A DNA stretch of 64,000 bases from Bryopsis sp. KO-2023 (Eukaryota; Chlorophyta; Ulvophyceae; Bryopsidales; Bryopsidaceae): contig BSYQ01000017.1 in NCBI GenBank assembly GCA_030272585.1, positions 1-64,000 of the forward strand, in the 5' to 3' direction. The notes under the pieces are model-generated. The model saw only the letters and a program-made list of their open reading frames with translations. It was not told the origin of the DNA and made no database searches. A program made the translations under genes and the position numbers. Below are positions 11,855 through 25,639 of the stretch, in pieces (positions within the stretch are counted from its first letter, which is position 1; every line of letters begins with the position of its first letter).

Positions 11855-13005
11855 TCACCAGCTCTCGTAGGGTGCCCCTTGGGTTTGCGGCATATTGTCA
11901 CTCATTTCGTCCAGCTTTTGTATTTCTTCCTCCGTCAATGACCATCCCAGGGCTCCGGCGGCCTCTTCCACATGCTTGCTGTTTTTGGCACCCACGATGG
12001 GGAGGGTGCCCTTGCAGATGGTCCAATTGATGGCCACTTGGCCTCGAGTCTTGCCGCCGTGGTTTTCACCAATTTCTTGCATCAAGCTCAACAGCGGTTG
12101 CACCGCTTCCAGCATCTCTGCTGGAAAAAGGGACTGTCGAGCACCGGCTGGGAGGTTTTCAGGACTGTATTTCCCTGTGTGTAAATGAAATGAAACGATT
12201 TTTGCTCCTTTGAAAATAGAGAAAAAGATGGAAAATGGTTGGGTTTGCTTGATAAGAAAATGCATGGATATGCAAGGAAAAAGAAAAGAAAGATAGAAGC
12301 TCTATGTCAGTATGTGAAGTTTCTGATTTCTTTTATACTTCTTTTTTTATTATTTTAGTAAAAGTCTTTGGGGAAAAAAGTGGGATTTGTGGATCGGAAC
12401 AGTTTTTTAATGCAAAGCTTTCATTTCCTGCTGCTGCAAAAAAAAATAAAAAATAAAACGCGACACATACAGGAAAAAAAATTCCTTCCATGCAAGGGAA
12501 AAATGCAAATCGGGAGGGAAAATAAAACTTAGGAATCTACACGCAAGCAGGGAAATAAAAAAAAACAATAATTCCATCATACACCCCCCACCCCCCCACC
12601 CCCCACCCCCTTTGTACCTGTCAAAATCCCCTGAGCCAGCGGACAATACGAGCAAACAGTGACTCCCAATTCTTTGCAGGTGTCGAGCACCCCGTTTCGT
12701 TCGGGCTCTCTGTAAAGCAGGCTGTATTGCACTTGATTGGAGGCCAGAGGGATCCCTTTTTCTGCCAAGATCTGGTGTGCCTTTCGGATTCGCTTTTCGT
12801 TGAAATTCGAAACTCCGACGGCCTTGGTCAGACCCGATTGAACACAGGTGGCCAGGCCATCTATGTATGCATTGTTGAAGAAAGCGTTCCACAGGAAACC
12901 AGGCCTGAAACGAAAGCCATGCTGAAAGGAGTTTGTTAGTGTACAGGTGTACATGCATCCCCCACCCACCCTTACCCCCCCCAAAAAAAATAATAATTAT
13001 AATTA

Positions 13006-13036
<31 letters not shown>

Positions 13037-14807
13037 GAAAGAAAGCCGAACTCCCCCCCCCCCCAAGAATTAAAATAAAAAAGCACAACAGGAGAAAGGA
13101 AAGGAAAACAAAATACAATAATTTAACAGAAAAAAGCAGAAAAAAATATAGAATAATTGAACAGAAAAAGTGCAAAAAAAGCACCCAAAAAAACTAAAAA
13201 ATGGTCAAAAATTAGAGAAATTGAACCACACCCACAGACTCACCAGTGAATCATGTACAGCCCAGCGCAATCGAGGTCCAATCTTTCTAAACTTTTTTCC
13301 AGCGACGAAACGACAGAGCTGCTCGACAGCCTCCATGGAAATGGGGGAAACTTGGTGGAAATCACAGGGCTGGTGTCGGTTTCCTTCATGAACTCTGCCA
13401 GGAATTCCTCGGATTTTCCAAAGCCATAGATTTCTGCCGTGTCGATGTAAGATATGCCGGAGTCGACGATCGCCTGGAACAATTGGGGTCAGTTTTACGC
13501 ACATATTTCCACCTGGATGCACTTCTTCAGCCAAAAAACTGTCTAAACAAGATGTTGCCAACCCCCTCTCCCCCCCAAACAAAACACAAAAAAAACACAA
13601 AGAAAAAGAAAGAAAAAAACCTTTTTCAGCAGGAACAAAAAAATGACAATCCAGATATGTCCATCCTTTTTTTTCTCTCTTTATCATCCTTTTTTTTTTT
13701 TTTTTTCGAATCCCTGGCCAAAAATCCTATGCGGCAACTACTCACATATTTTACACTTGTTTTTCGAATCCAATTTTTTGTTCTTTCGCTTCGTTTTTTT
13801 TTTTATTGTTTTTTTTTTTTTGACGGTGGCTGTATTTTTTTTCCACAGGACAAGCAAACGTACCTGGTATGCACCCCTAATGTCCTCCTTGCCATAATCC
13901 TTTCCGTAGCCCCAGAAATACTTTTCGCCCCAGGAAAAAGCGCCTATCCCTAATGGTGAGACTTCCACCCCTGACAAAGACATCCAAAAGAAACAAAAAA
14001 TATCAGCAAATGTTTATAAATAAATAAATATATATATATAAATAAATAAATAAACAAACTATAACTGCGAATTTTATTTTAAAGATATAATCAAGAAAAT
14101 AAAAAAAATAAAACCAGTGCGTGGCATTCGGAAGTGGGTACAGGGATCTCGGTTTATCGTTCCTAGAGCAATGGGCTGCAATTACGTATTTATTTATTTC
14201 ATTTCATTTACTTTACTTTACTTAATCTTTTTTTTTTATTATTATTTTTTTCAATAGTGGATGGGCTTCAAGGTGTCAGATCCAAAAAAAAATCCTAAAA
14301 AGTTTTGCGTTTTTTTTTTCTTTGGGGGGGGGGGGTTTTGGGTGACTTACCAAACTACGAATTTGCATATCCGTACATCAAAGCGTTAATTTCCTTAATT
14401 CACTTCTGATTTCCGCTTTATATGATGTTTGATTACAAGCCGACAAATATAAAAAATTTCCAAAGCAGTGGTTGAAAAAAAACTGATAAGAAAAAGGAGA
14501 ATCCTCATCTGTTGAGGCATAATCAGCATCGATGCATGAAAATTTTCTACATAACAGCGCAAATCGGCTAATTTTTCTGCGATTTAAACAAGAAGGAAGA
14601 AAACCCCGAAAGATACCTGGAAAAGTTGGTTTTTCCCTCCCCCCCCCCCCTCGTACCGCTGTTGCCCAGCTCCACTTTCCCGTTCAAGTCGAATCTCGTC
14701 GCGCGAACCGCACTCGTCGAGGATCGACATAACGATCGATTTCCAGCCAGCCATCCCGTCGGTCGAACCTCTAGAATTCGCGAAACGTCGAGCCGAGGGG
14801 CGGCCAT
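11855..14807 (-). CDS. Chloroplast-type aldo-keto reductase, 5 exons, 364 aa
   Basis: This is an NADPH-dependent oxidoreductase of the aldo-keto reductase superfamily. The exons are 14,657-14,807, 13,864-13,970, 13,244-13,473, 12,618-12,904 and 11,855-12,174. All phases agree and the joined frame is open. The catalytic tetrad is visible: Asp and Tyr in IDTAEIYG, Lys in [10 protein letters not shown] and His in [15 protein letters not shown] near the start, VKAVGVSN-like [38 protein letters not shown] and the C-terminal IVGAKN cofactor segment match plant plastid proteins of the At1g06690 type. Exon 1 supplies about 40 Arg/Ser-rich residues that read as a transit peptide, joined to [17 protein letters not shown]. 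The start lies 357 bp from the divergent SOQ1 start. The substrate is unknown. Confidence 0.93.
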
Positions 14808-15164
14808 GGTGTCGCAACGCGAAGGAAAAAACGAACGAATCTATCGATCATGTCGAAAGAAAAACAGATATAAAGTGAATGGATGGGTGGGAAACCAGAA
14901 ACTGCTTTTCGTCCAGGATTCGTATCTTTCGTAAACGATTCCGCAATCACGCACAACAGCAAGGTCCTTTTCGGATCCACAGAAGATACGCTGTCGAACT
15001 TTTTGTGGAGGAAATGTATGGAAGGTGTCGTTTGTATGTTTTCACTGGACTCCTTTTTCGCCAACCGAACCTCGCACAACGAACGTTTAAAACAGAACTC
15101 CCCACCCACATCGCCGCTGTTTCGTTTTCCACACCCGAAAAAACCCGCAGAAACGTAGATCGAC
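14808..15164. promoter_or_regulatory. Shared divergent upstream region of AKR and SOQ1
   Basis: Only 357 bp separate the two start codons, which point away from each other, so both promoters and 5' leaders must lie here unless there are non-coding first exons elsewhere. The segment has higher GC than the surrounding introns and lacks their long homopolymer runs. I see no convincing TATA box. Co-regulation of the two plastid genes is an inference from layout. Confidence 0.6.
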
Positions 15165-16904
15165 ATGCGGTCGTCCGCTTCCCGACCTGGAGTTGCTGGT
15201 CTGGGTGAGACCGCGTTGAATTGCTTCGCGGCGCCCAGACGTTCCGCGAATTCTGGACGCTGTTCTCGACGTTTGTTGATTTCCAGACCTCAAGCTCCGA
15301 GAAACGAATCGTCGAGTCGATCGGAGGAGTTATCGCGAGTTGTCCGTGGGCGTCGAGGCCTGACGTCGCGTGCGACGGGAAATGACGACGCTGCGCGGGG
15401 TAGCGTCGCGACCCTCGAGAACGCACGCGGGGTCGATTGTGAACTGAAGGCCGTAATTTTCGATATGGATGGGGTGTTGTGCGACAGCGAGGAGCTCACG
15501 GCCAGGTCCGTTGATTGGAGTTGTTCTTTTCCCTACCTTACGCGTTTATATATTAAAAAAACCAAAAACAATAAAAAGTAACATGCCCTTTGAATTAAAG
15601 ATTTTGATCAGGAGAAAAGAAACAGCCAAGGAAACATGCTTTTGTGTTTTTTTCATAAAAATTGATTTTTGTCTCCCCGAAAACAAACGGTTAATTGGCA
15701 AACCATTTCATTTCCATGCTAAAATAATTTTTGGGGGTGTCGGGCCCAGAGCTGCCGTCCATTGCTTCAAGGAAAAATATGGGGTGGATGCGAAAGAAGA
15801 TGATTTCGTGCCTTTCCGAGGGATGGGGGAAATCATTTACTTGGGCAGCGTCGCTGAGAAATACGACCTTGATGTTGAAATTGAAGTGCTCAAAAAAGAC
15901 TTTTACAAAATCTTCAAGGAGCAATACGCTGTTCCCGGAGCTGGAATCGGATACCCAGGTAAAGCACCCCGCCCCCCCCAAAAAAAAGGAACAAATTTGC
16001 AAAATAGAAAATTTGCCCTGTTTTTTTTCTGTCGATGAGTGATTCGTAGTTTTTGGCAAATGCTCGCATCATAATGGGATGGGAAAATCTTATCAGATAA
16101 AAGAATTTCTGTTACATATTTTTTTGTTGTCTGGTAGGGGCTGTGGACCTCGTCAAATCGTGCAAAGATGCTGGGCTGAAAGTTGCGTTGGCTTCCAGTG
16201 CCGACAGAGTCAAGGTATAATATTAATAATAAAAGCAATCATAACTATAAAAAAAAATAATTAATTACAACAATGACCGGGGGGGGGGGAGGGTTAGGAG
16301 GGAGTCTGTAGTCCAATTTCTTATTTTTTTCTTTCCAAAATTTCATTTGCACAGCAATAAACATCCCCCCCACCCTGTATTCAAACAAGAAGCATATTTT
16401 TGGCATATCTGTTTTAGTTTTTAGTTTTATTTTTTATTTTTTTTGCTAAAAAATAGGTAGAAGCAAGTTTGGAGGCCTCCGACATTCCGATGGACCTCTT
16501 CGATGTTGCGTTCACTGGGACGGATGGCATCAAAAACCTGAAACCCGCTCCAGACATTTTCCTGGCAGCTGCCGAGAAGCTGGGGGTGGATCCCAAGAAC
16601 TGCGTGGTGATCGAGGATTCGAAACCCGGAGTGCAAGCAGCAAAAGCAGCAGGTGCCGAAATTCTCAACCATCATTCTGTTTACTGTCGTGTTTTTCAGC
16701 CCTTTTTTTAATTTTGCACTCGGATCAGAAAAACAGTGCAAGCAAGGGGGCAGGGAATTTTTTTTCTTAAATTCATTTTTTTCATTTTTTAAAACAAAAG
16801 TTCCCTTAAGAAAAACAAACAAACAAATCGATTATTTAATTAAATTGTTTAAATAAATAATGGATCCACATCTGCACTTGGAAGTCGATCATCCCCTAGT
16901 GAAT

Positions 16905-16936
<32 letters not shown>

Positions 16937-19900
16937 GAAAAGGAATTTGTACAAATAATGTTTTCAATTGGATCCAATTTTGTTTACAAGGTTTTTGGAG
17001 AGTTCGATTAAGAAAAGGGGGGGCAGAGAACTGAAAAAAACTGAAAGAACTGAAAAAAAACCCAGAAAAACCTGAAAAACCTGAAAAAAACTGAAAAAGA
17101 AAACTGGTGCCATTTGGACAGGTATGGCTTGCGTTTCTGTTGCTACGACAATTACAGAAGACCTTCTCCTGGAAAAGGGTGCCGATGGAATCTACGGCAG
17201 CATCAAGGATATCCAAGTGGGCGACTTGAAAACTGGGTTGGAAAACTGGACTGCCAAGAAACAACTGGCTACACCCCAACAAGTAAGTCTTTTTTTTTAA
17301 TTAATTTAATAGTGGGTCTGATTTTCTGATTCTCTTTTCTTTCATTTTCCCCCTTTTCATCTATTTTATTATGTGTTCCGTATTTTTTGCATTTTTTTTT
17401 TTTTTTTCTTTTCGTCCCTTCGTTTTGGGCAGTTTTGAACAACCCTGGAAAATATCACCATAAATGTTTAGTAACCAAAAGAATGGCTGACAATGCCCTC
17501 CCATAAAGAAAAAAATTGTTTTTTCAGTTTTTTTTTGAAAGAAAAAAAGAACTCCACCAGCTGGGACCAACTGTGGGGCCAGTGACTCAACGAAAAAAAT
17601 CTCCACTAGTTTTGGGGATGTTTCTGTTTTTTGCATTGCTGATTTTGAGTGTTGAACCTGGCAGGTTGAATGGCTGGAAGAAATGGTGAACTTGCCAGGG
17701 GGGTACAAAACGTCGCGCAGGGATGCCCTCAAATTTTTGAACCTCGGAGTGATTTTCTTTTCTGGATATGTGCTGGTTTCCCGAGCCAAGGTCAGTCCAC
17801 CACACGCACCATGCATTTTGGAAATAAATTGAAGTGCTGGAAAGATCAAAAAATAGAAGAAGAAAATTGGAAAGAAAGCAATCCGGCAAATATCGGCGGA
17901 ATGTTTGAAGTTCTTTTGGATTCTTGCTTTTCTGGGGAAACCACTACCATCGCTTCTTTGAAAATTGAAACAAATGGGATTGATTGTTTTTAAGAAATTG
18001 CACGAGTCCAAAAAATGAGGAGCCAATCTACATTTGTTGATTCAATTGATTTATTTTTATTCCTAATTTAATCATCATTTATATATATATATATATATTT
18101 ATTTATTTTTTTTATTTTTTTTGGGGGGGGGGTGAGCGTTGTTTTTCTTTCAAGCTCAATGAATACGTGCATGGAACAAGTTTGGTTCTTTTATTTTTTA
18201 ATGTGAAGGTTTTTTATTTATTTATTTATTTATTTATTTTGATTGCCCTTGGTTGCAGGCGATGTCTTTCGCAAGCCCAAAGGGTGTTTTGAATTTGCTC
18301 AACCCATTTGCAGCCAAAATGGAAACAGAGTCTGGAGGAACTCGAGTGGATGCATTCAAACGATTTATTGTTGATTTAGAGAAAAAAGGGGGCGGAGAGG
18401 TAAAAAAATAGAGAAGAACAACTTGAAAAAGCCCTTGAAAAATGAATATTTTCTTAAAATAGATATTAATATTTGTATATATCCTTGACAAATAAAACGT
18501 TGCAGTGTGTGTTGACCTTACGTCAAAAAGGCTCTTTTCTTTTTTTTTTAGGCGTGGTAAAACAACCATTTTTTTTCAACTGTTTCTATTTCATTTCTTT
18601 CTGGCTCGTGCACAGTTTCAGCACTGATTCTTTTGTTGACCTCCCCTCCCCCCCCCCAAAAAAAAAAATAAAAAAACGAAAAAAATCACGAAAACAACAG
18701 ATCGTCCCTGAGTTTCCCAAAGGGGTGGATTGGTTCAACGCTCCTCCTTTGCGATTGAGTCGAGAGTTGAAAGGGAAAATCACCGTCCTGGATTTCTGGA
18801 CGTATTGCTGCATCAATTGCATGCACGTGTTGCCCGATCTTGCTGCCATCGAAAAAAGATTCGAAGGAAAACCGGTGTCAGTGGTCGGAGTGCACTCCGC
18901 AAAATTCGACAACGAAAAAGACAGGTGCAGCCGAAATAGGATTTTTAGGAAAACCTCGTAGCCTATGTGCTTTTGTTCTTCTCTTTTTGTGTTTTTATTT
19001 GACATATGCAAACCAATCGGAGACCTGTGGTTATGTTGTTGTTTGGGGGTTTGCTTTTTGTTGTTTACAAATGATCGGAGGGAAGCTTTTCAAACAAAAT
19101 TAAAGAAAGCAGTCATTTCTTTAAGAGGACCCCCCCCCCCCCCCCTTTGGCTAAAAAAAAAAGGATAATCAAAACAGAATTAAAAAATAGAGAAAAAAAA
19201 ATAGAAATCTTTTCCATCTGAATCATCCCATCCTTTCTTTTTCCTGAACAATTGACACTGCTCCTCCTTTTTTTTTCCTCCTTTTTTAATTTTTTTTGGG
19301 GGGGGAAGAGGTTGGAGCTTATTGCATGAAAGGGGTTAAAAAAAATAACATCTTCTTTGCATGCGTTTTTATAGTGACGCGATTCGGAGTGCCGTTTTAC
19401 GATACGATGTTACCCACCCAGTCTTGAATGATGGAAATATGGTAATGTGGAGGGGGTTGGGTGTGAGCTCTTGGCCTACTCTTGCGGTGGTGGGACCCAG
19501 GTCAGTCTGAGAAGCTTCTTATATATCTAAACACACCATTCATGGAAACGCTCTTTTTCTAAGTGATGGTTCGACTTCAAAAAAAAAATATATATATATA
19601 TATAATTACACCTAATGACACTTGTTTGTTCTGTTTGTTTGCAAATACGTGCTGCTGAAATGGGAGGGGAAAAAAATCGAAAGAAAAGCTGTCTATTTTG
19701 TTTGCAAATATGTGTAGCGGGAATGGGAGAGTGAAAAAATGTTGGGTTTTGTTGCTGATTCGGGGCAACGTTTTCGTCGTAGAGGCAATTTGTTATTCTT
19801 TTTGACGGGCGAAGGCCACAGACAAGATTTGGATGATTTAATTACGGCTGCATTGGATGTTTATGGCAAGAGGGGGGAGCTGGACTTCACTCCGGTTCCA

Positions 19901-22900
19901 GAGGTAAATCTCCCTTCCCCCTCCCTAAAAAAAAACGAAAAAAAAAAAAAAACATCAGGGAAAAAATATAAATAAAATGAATGTTTGTCTTTCACGTTTT
20001 TGTGTTTTCAAGTCACCTTTTTTTTTCTTCCTTTTTTTTCTCTTTTCTCTTTTTCCTGAAGAAAAAGCTTTCCTTTTCTTTGGGTTGTTTTCAAAGTTTT
20101 TACTCATCGCTTTTCTGCTGTTTGTTTTTTTGCAACAGAGCCTCGAGCGGGAAAAGGACTCCAAACAGTTGCAATCCCCGCTGCGATTTCCAGGAAAAAT
20201 GGATGCAGATTTGGCTGGCAATCGACTGTTCATTTCCGACAGCAACAACCACAGAATCGTAATAACTGATCTCGATGGAAAGTTCGTTTCTCAAATCGGA
20301 GGAAATGGAGCCAAACTGGTAGACGGCAATTTCGAAACTTGCGCGTTCAACAGACCGCAGGTATGTGTGTGTGTGTGTGGGGGGGGGTTCAGTGAGGGGG
20401 TTCAACTCGAGTATTTTTGGAGGAATTGTGCGGTGCTCAGCGTTTTCTTTCTTTTTTTGTTTCCCTGGAAAATTGATATTTTGATCATGCAATTCATAGA
20501 AGCCGTTCTTTTCCTGGAACAAGTCAGATCCATCGTTCTCGCTGTTAATCATTTTTTTAATTTCCAAAAGAAAAGAAAAAACTAAAAAAACTAAATATAT
20601 ATTTATATCATATTTATTATGTATTTATGGGAAGAAACGTCACAGCACAATTTTCGATGCTGTGCTCTATGAAACAAAAAAAATTTTGTAAATGGCCATG
20701 AATGATTTTATGTTTTTAACAATGATTTTGCTCTCAAGTAAAGCAATTTCTGGTAAATCATCATTTGCAGGGGGTGGCCTTCGATGAAAAAAGAAACAGG
20801 CTGTATGTTGCTGACACCGAAAATCACGCTTTGAGAGTGGTAGATCTGGTCGGAGGGACCGTTTCGACTCTGGCTGGAAACGGATATCAAGGCCGAGATT
20901 ACAGAGGGGGTGGAAAGGGGCGAAACCAGCAGCTCAGCTCTCCTTGGGATGTTGAGTTGGATGCACAGGTAATTTATTCATCACTTCAAAATGCCGATTT
21001 TAAATTTTTTTGAACTTTTTTTTAAGGGGGGGGGGGGGGGTCAAAGCAATTGTGAAGGCAAAAAAAAAGGATGAACAGCGAGTGTTGAAAAAACGATATA
21101 TATATATAACAAAACATGACAAATGATTACAGAACATGCAAAAATGGATTAAAATGTATATTAACATGGGGGAAGGCTATTCGTTTCTCAATTGTTTTTG
21201 AAACGATGCAGACATTTCTGGAGTTTCAATTTTTTTTGCTGCTGCTTTTTTTTTTCCTTGGTCACAGAGGGAAAACGTGTACATTGCGATGGCTGGCCAG
21301 CATCAAATTTGGAAACACGATTTCTTATCCGGCTCCACCGCAAACTTCAGCGGCACCGGGCAAGAAAGAAACAAAAATGGCGAAAACTCCAGAAGCACAG
21401 CTTGGGCACAGCCGTCCGGTGAGGCCTAATCCCAAAAAAAAAAAAAAAAAAAAAAACGAAAGAAAAAAACCCAAAGGGAAAACTGGCTTTCGAATTCATA
21501 AAGGCACCTCATTCAACAAGATCATTGAAAAAAAAAAAACCGCTCCTGCTTACGCTTGTGACACATTGCTGTTCGATTGGCTGCTGTTCCAGGGCTGAGT
21601 TTGAGCAAGGATGGAAACCTGATGTACGTCGCGGACAGCGAAAGCAGCAGCATTCGATCGTTGAATCTGGAGACGGGGGGTTCCAGGGCCTGCGTTGGGG
21701 GGGATAACATGTTTGCGGACAACTTGTTCAGGTTCGGGGACCGAGATGGGGGAGGTTCGAATGCTCTGTTGCAGCATCCCCTTGGGGTTTGCGTTGCGGA
21801 CGATGGAAAGGTGGGATTTTTGCCTCCGTGGCTGAGTAAAATTTATTTTTTATTTATTTTATTTATTTGGTATTCAAGGGAAAAAAAAATTCTTAGAAAA
21901 CTTGTATGGTGGTACTCTTTTTTATTCTTCGAACTATAGAATAATTTCTTAAATGCTGAATTAATTTCTCATAATGACTCGTACGGCGGTTCTTTTTTAT
22001 TCTTTACCATAGAATAAGATGCAGTTATTTTGGAGTTGTATTGTTTTGGAGTATGTGGTTTTCTGATTTCGGGAGACGGTTGCATTGCAGGTGTTTGTGG
22101 CAGACTCTTACAACCACAAGGTCAAGATTCTGGACCCTTCCGCGAATTCTGTGGCTTCGCTGGTGGGATCCGGTCAAATCGGTTTTGCCGATGGGAGCGG
22201 AGGGAGCGCCAAGCTGGCTGAGCCTGGTGGTCTGACCAGGGGGCCGAAAGGATCGATGCTGGTGGCCGACACGAACAACAATCTGATCCGAGTGATCCAG
22301 GACGGAAAAATCACGACCAAGGAATTGGTGGGGGTGCCTGCCCCGAGAGCATCCCCGCTGGAATCCGATGTCGACGTTTCAGATTCGCCTCCAGCAGGGA
22401 AGGTATGTTATCGCTCTTTTTTTTGTCTTTTTTTTTTTTGGGGGGGGGGAGGGGAGTTCGTATATAATTAGATGCATATATCGTTGTCACCTTACCGTTA
22501 CCGTTACCTTATCGTTGTCGTTGTTACCTTAGGTTGACTTCAAATTAGATGCAACTGTGGAGGGTTTTCTTGAACTGACTACATTGGGCTCGATTGTTCT
22601 CGAGGGCTGGGTTGTTGTGGACGGCATTCGTTAGGCAAGTTTGCCTGACGTAAATTAAGCATTCATTCATATCGTTTTCACCATTTGATATGTGCAGGTC
22701 GTGACATCGGAGGCCATCACCACCACATCTGGCCAGATCGAGGTTCTGGTCAAATTCCCACAAGGATATGGTTTCACTGAGGGAGCCAACAGCAAATTCT
22801 CAGCCGTCGTAAAGGGGCCCTCCTCTGCAGAAGTTTCAATCACCCCGCAGTCGGGCAGTCTGAGCGAAAACAAATCGGGCCCCACCAGGATTACGTTCAA

Positions 22901-23565
22901 GGGCCCCAGGTCCATGGGTGGATCAAACAACAGGATTCAGATCGATGCCAAGCTGTATTTCTGTGAGGAGGGGAAAGAGTGCCTGTTCGAAGAGGTTCGA
23001 TTCGAAGTGCCCTTCGCTCAGAGTCTGACATCGGGAAGCTCGGTGACACAGGTGCGTGCGTGTGTTTGATGTTTGAATAAAAAAGAACAAAGAATCTGGC
23101 TGCCTTTCATGAATGCTGGGATAAAATTGATCACGCTTTTTTTTTTTTTTTTTTCTTGGAAAAAGAAGCAAACACATGAAATAGAGCAAAACTCATTTAT
23201 TTATTTTTCTCGTAAAAGTTCTTCTTATAAATATTGCTGGAGTCTTTGGTGCCTTTCTTGTTTCATGTATCTTGAATCTTTTTACTTTTTTTCAATAGTC
23301 AAAATGTATATATATACATATAGTGAGTATATAGTTGTTCCCACTTATGTTTATTTAGCAGTGTCTCAGCTGTGTTTTTTTGTCCCAAGATTTCTTTGAT
23401 TTTGCTCCGTCTCCTTTTTTTCACTTTCTTTTTATAACTGTTTCTTTTTTTTTTGGTTTGATTCTATTTTTTGACCAACTACTTTGTTTCGTTTTTTTTA
23501 AAAGGTGGTGACAACACCTTCTCGAGCTGCACCCCCTGCGGGCCCTCTTGTCTGATTTTGACACC
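15165..23565 (+). CDS. SOQ1: SOQ1-like plastid HAD-thioredoxin-NHL protein, 17 exons, 1,075 aa
   Basis: Plant SOQ1 is a thylakoid protein that suppresses a slow form of non-photochemical quenching. Exons start at 15,165, 15,750, 16,138, 16,457, 17,122, 17,665, 18,259, 18,701, 19,375, 19,783, 20,139, 20,771, 21,268, 21,593, 22,091, 22,698 and 23,515. Every junction is GT-AG, the phases agree, and the length is close to the plant protein. In order: an Arg/Ser-rich transit-like leader (about 1-90); a HAD domain with the nucleophile motif [12 protein letters not shown] near residue 100 and [17 protein letters not shown]; one membrane segment near 350-367 ([14 protein letters not shown]); a thioredoxin-like domain with the redox motif [15 protein letters not shown] (Cys near 453-457); a six-bladed NHL propeller ([44 protein letters not shown]); and the C-terminal beta domain. 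The family match is very strong. Confidence 0.96.
16914..16936 (+). repeat. Poly-G run inside a SOQ1 intron
   Basis: A T run is followed by an unbroken run of about 22 G, all within the intron between exons 4 and 5. Similar but shorter G or C runs recur in many introns of the window. It is a likely replication-slippage and sequencing-error site. Confidence 0.8.
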
Positions 23566-24934
23566 ATGTCTTTAAAAAATTGAAAAAAAACAAAAAAAAA
23601 TATAAAAACAAAGAATGAGGAATTGTTGGGAAGAAGGAGGGAAAAAAAAAAAAACCTTAAGGGGTCTCTAAAAAAAAGTACTGGAAAACTTTCTGATTTT
23701 TTTGTCATGGGGCGATTCTTTATACATTTTTTTTCCCCCATCCACGATTATCTTCCGATAATTGTGGGGAAAAGTTCGTTTCGCTATTCTTTTCTGCAGG
23801 GGGATTTTTTTTGTTTTCATTTGGTCAGCAGGGCAAAGGGGATTGATTCTTTCATATTTGTATTCAATTTTTATCCGTGTTTTAGACTCGGTGTCGCTGA
23901 GTGCATGCCTTCATTCTTGTTTTCATTTTTTTTTTTGCAACTAATCCTTTCCTTTGTATTCGAAAGGGTAGTGGTGGTGTGCAAAAAATCTACCTTCGAT
24001 TTCATTGTGGATTTTTTGGGAGGTTGTTGAGTTGCAACTTTTAACAGGCAGTTCAAACGAAACTCACAAACAAAGGAACTTACATTACCAGTTAAATGAA
24101 CCCCTGGTGTCATATTTTCTCCTCCCAGAAGGAAATCCTACTAACAGACATATATATATTTCTTGATCGATTTCGTGTCCATATCTGCTCTTTGGGGCGG
24201 ACGCAGTCAGTCATAGGATGACTGCACACACCATGCACACGTGCAACCTCTCAAGAAGGGCATGCTGAACACCACAGCCAGGGCCCGACAACTCAAGGAC
24301 AGCAACAAAAAAACCACCTTGGAGCGGTGTGCTCTGCCCTGAAGTAGCCTCTCTCGCTGAAAACCGTTGGGTGGGTACACTCCTCCACAATGTAATTTAT
24401 TGTTTGTTTGGGTCTCTCAGGAACGCAAAATTGACCAGCATCTCAGTGGCTCAGTTGCGTGGATAACAACATAACATGAATAATCTGTACTGGTGGGATG
24501 TCGGGAAAAATTTGGAATTGGGGCAAGCTCAGAAGTTCTTTGTCGATAAAAGTGGGGGCTCTTACATTGTGATGGATTGTGATGTTCACCACAAAATCTC
24601 GATGAATGTATTTATTATTTTTCGAGAATTGTAGCTGCCTGCCTATGTGCTGTTGTGTGCCAGTTTTTTCATTGCAGTTGCTTAAATGACCGCACTTGCA
24701 AGCAAAAAGAAAGCGGAAATAGCACATGTTGTATTGAATAGACTGGGGTTAATGAAGGGGGCTATAGAAAGACCTGTACCTGGTGGAAAATTTGTCCATG
24801 AGGCAATCAACTTTTTGTGATGGGCATTTCCACCCTTAGCCAAGTTGGAGAAGTTTGTTGACTGAACTGGTTTGAAATACAGCAAAATATTATGAGTCGA
24901 TTTTTGATCTGTTTGGAAAAGATGGAGTGTTCCG
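23566..24934. other. SOQ1 3' flank and intergenic stretch
   Basis: T-rich sequence follows the SOQ1 stop, then more mixed sequence from 24.1 to 24.9 kb. No gene or RNA is recognisable. Confidence 0.45.
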
Positions 24935-25639
24935 TTCAAAAAAAAGGCGTTGAGTTTTGAGCCGTTTTTAGACAATTTAATTTCTTCCCAGGTCTGGCAA
25001 CATCAGAGAGCAAGGAGATACACTGATTAAAAAAAAAAAAAACTCCGAAAGGATTACAACGAAATGAAAAACAAACACCTCTGAAATGCTTACAATGATC
25101 CACCTCCAAAAATCTTTTTCACATCTTAATTCTTTTTTTTTACCGTTCCGAATCTGACCAAAAAAAGTTTCTGCCTATTTTTTGAATCCACCCCCCAAAA
25201 ACATTTAAAGTCCTTGTCCACTTCAGCTCTTTAATAAAAAAAATCCACTGGTTTTCCCATTCACCAGAACTAATTTGCCACCAATATTTTTCGTACCATA
25301 ATTGAATTGCCACCAAAATTCTTCCTACTGTAAAAAAAAAAGCCCCACAAAATATGGACACCAGAATAAAAAGGGAAAAAAACACAGGTGTGTACCAAAA
25401 CAATCCTCGTGGCCTGCCTACCACAGTTTCTTTTTTATTTTTCCCTGATTTTTTAAAAGAGAAAAAAATTTACAGAGAGGAGCAAATAAACGCTCAATAT
25501 TTTTTTTCATGCGTCAGAAAATAAAAGTATTGAAAAAAAACCCGGCCACCCTTGTTACGGAAAATTCGAAATAGCTCTCTTTTTTTGAAAAAAGCTCAAA
25601 GCAAAAACAAAAACTTGAACACTTGTGGGGTCTCTCCTT

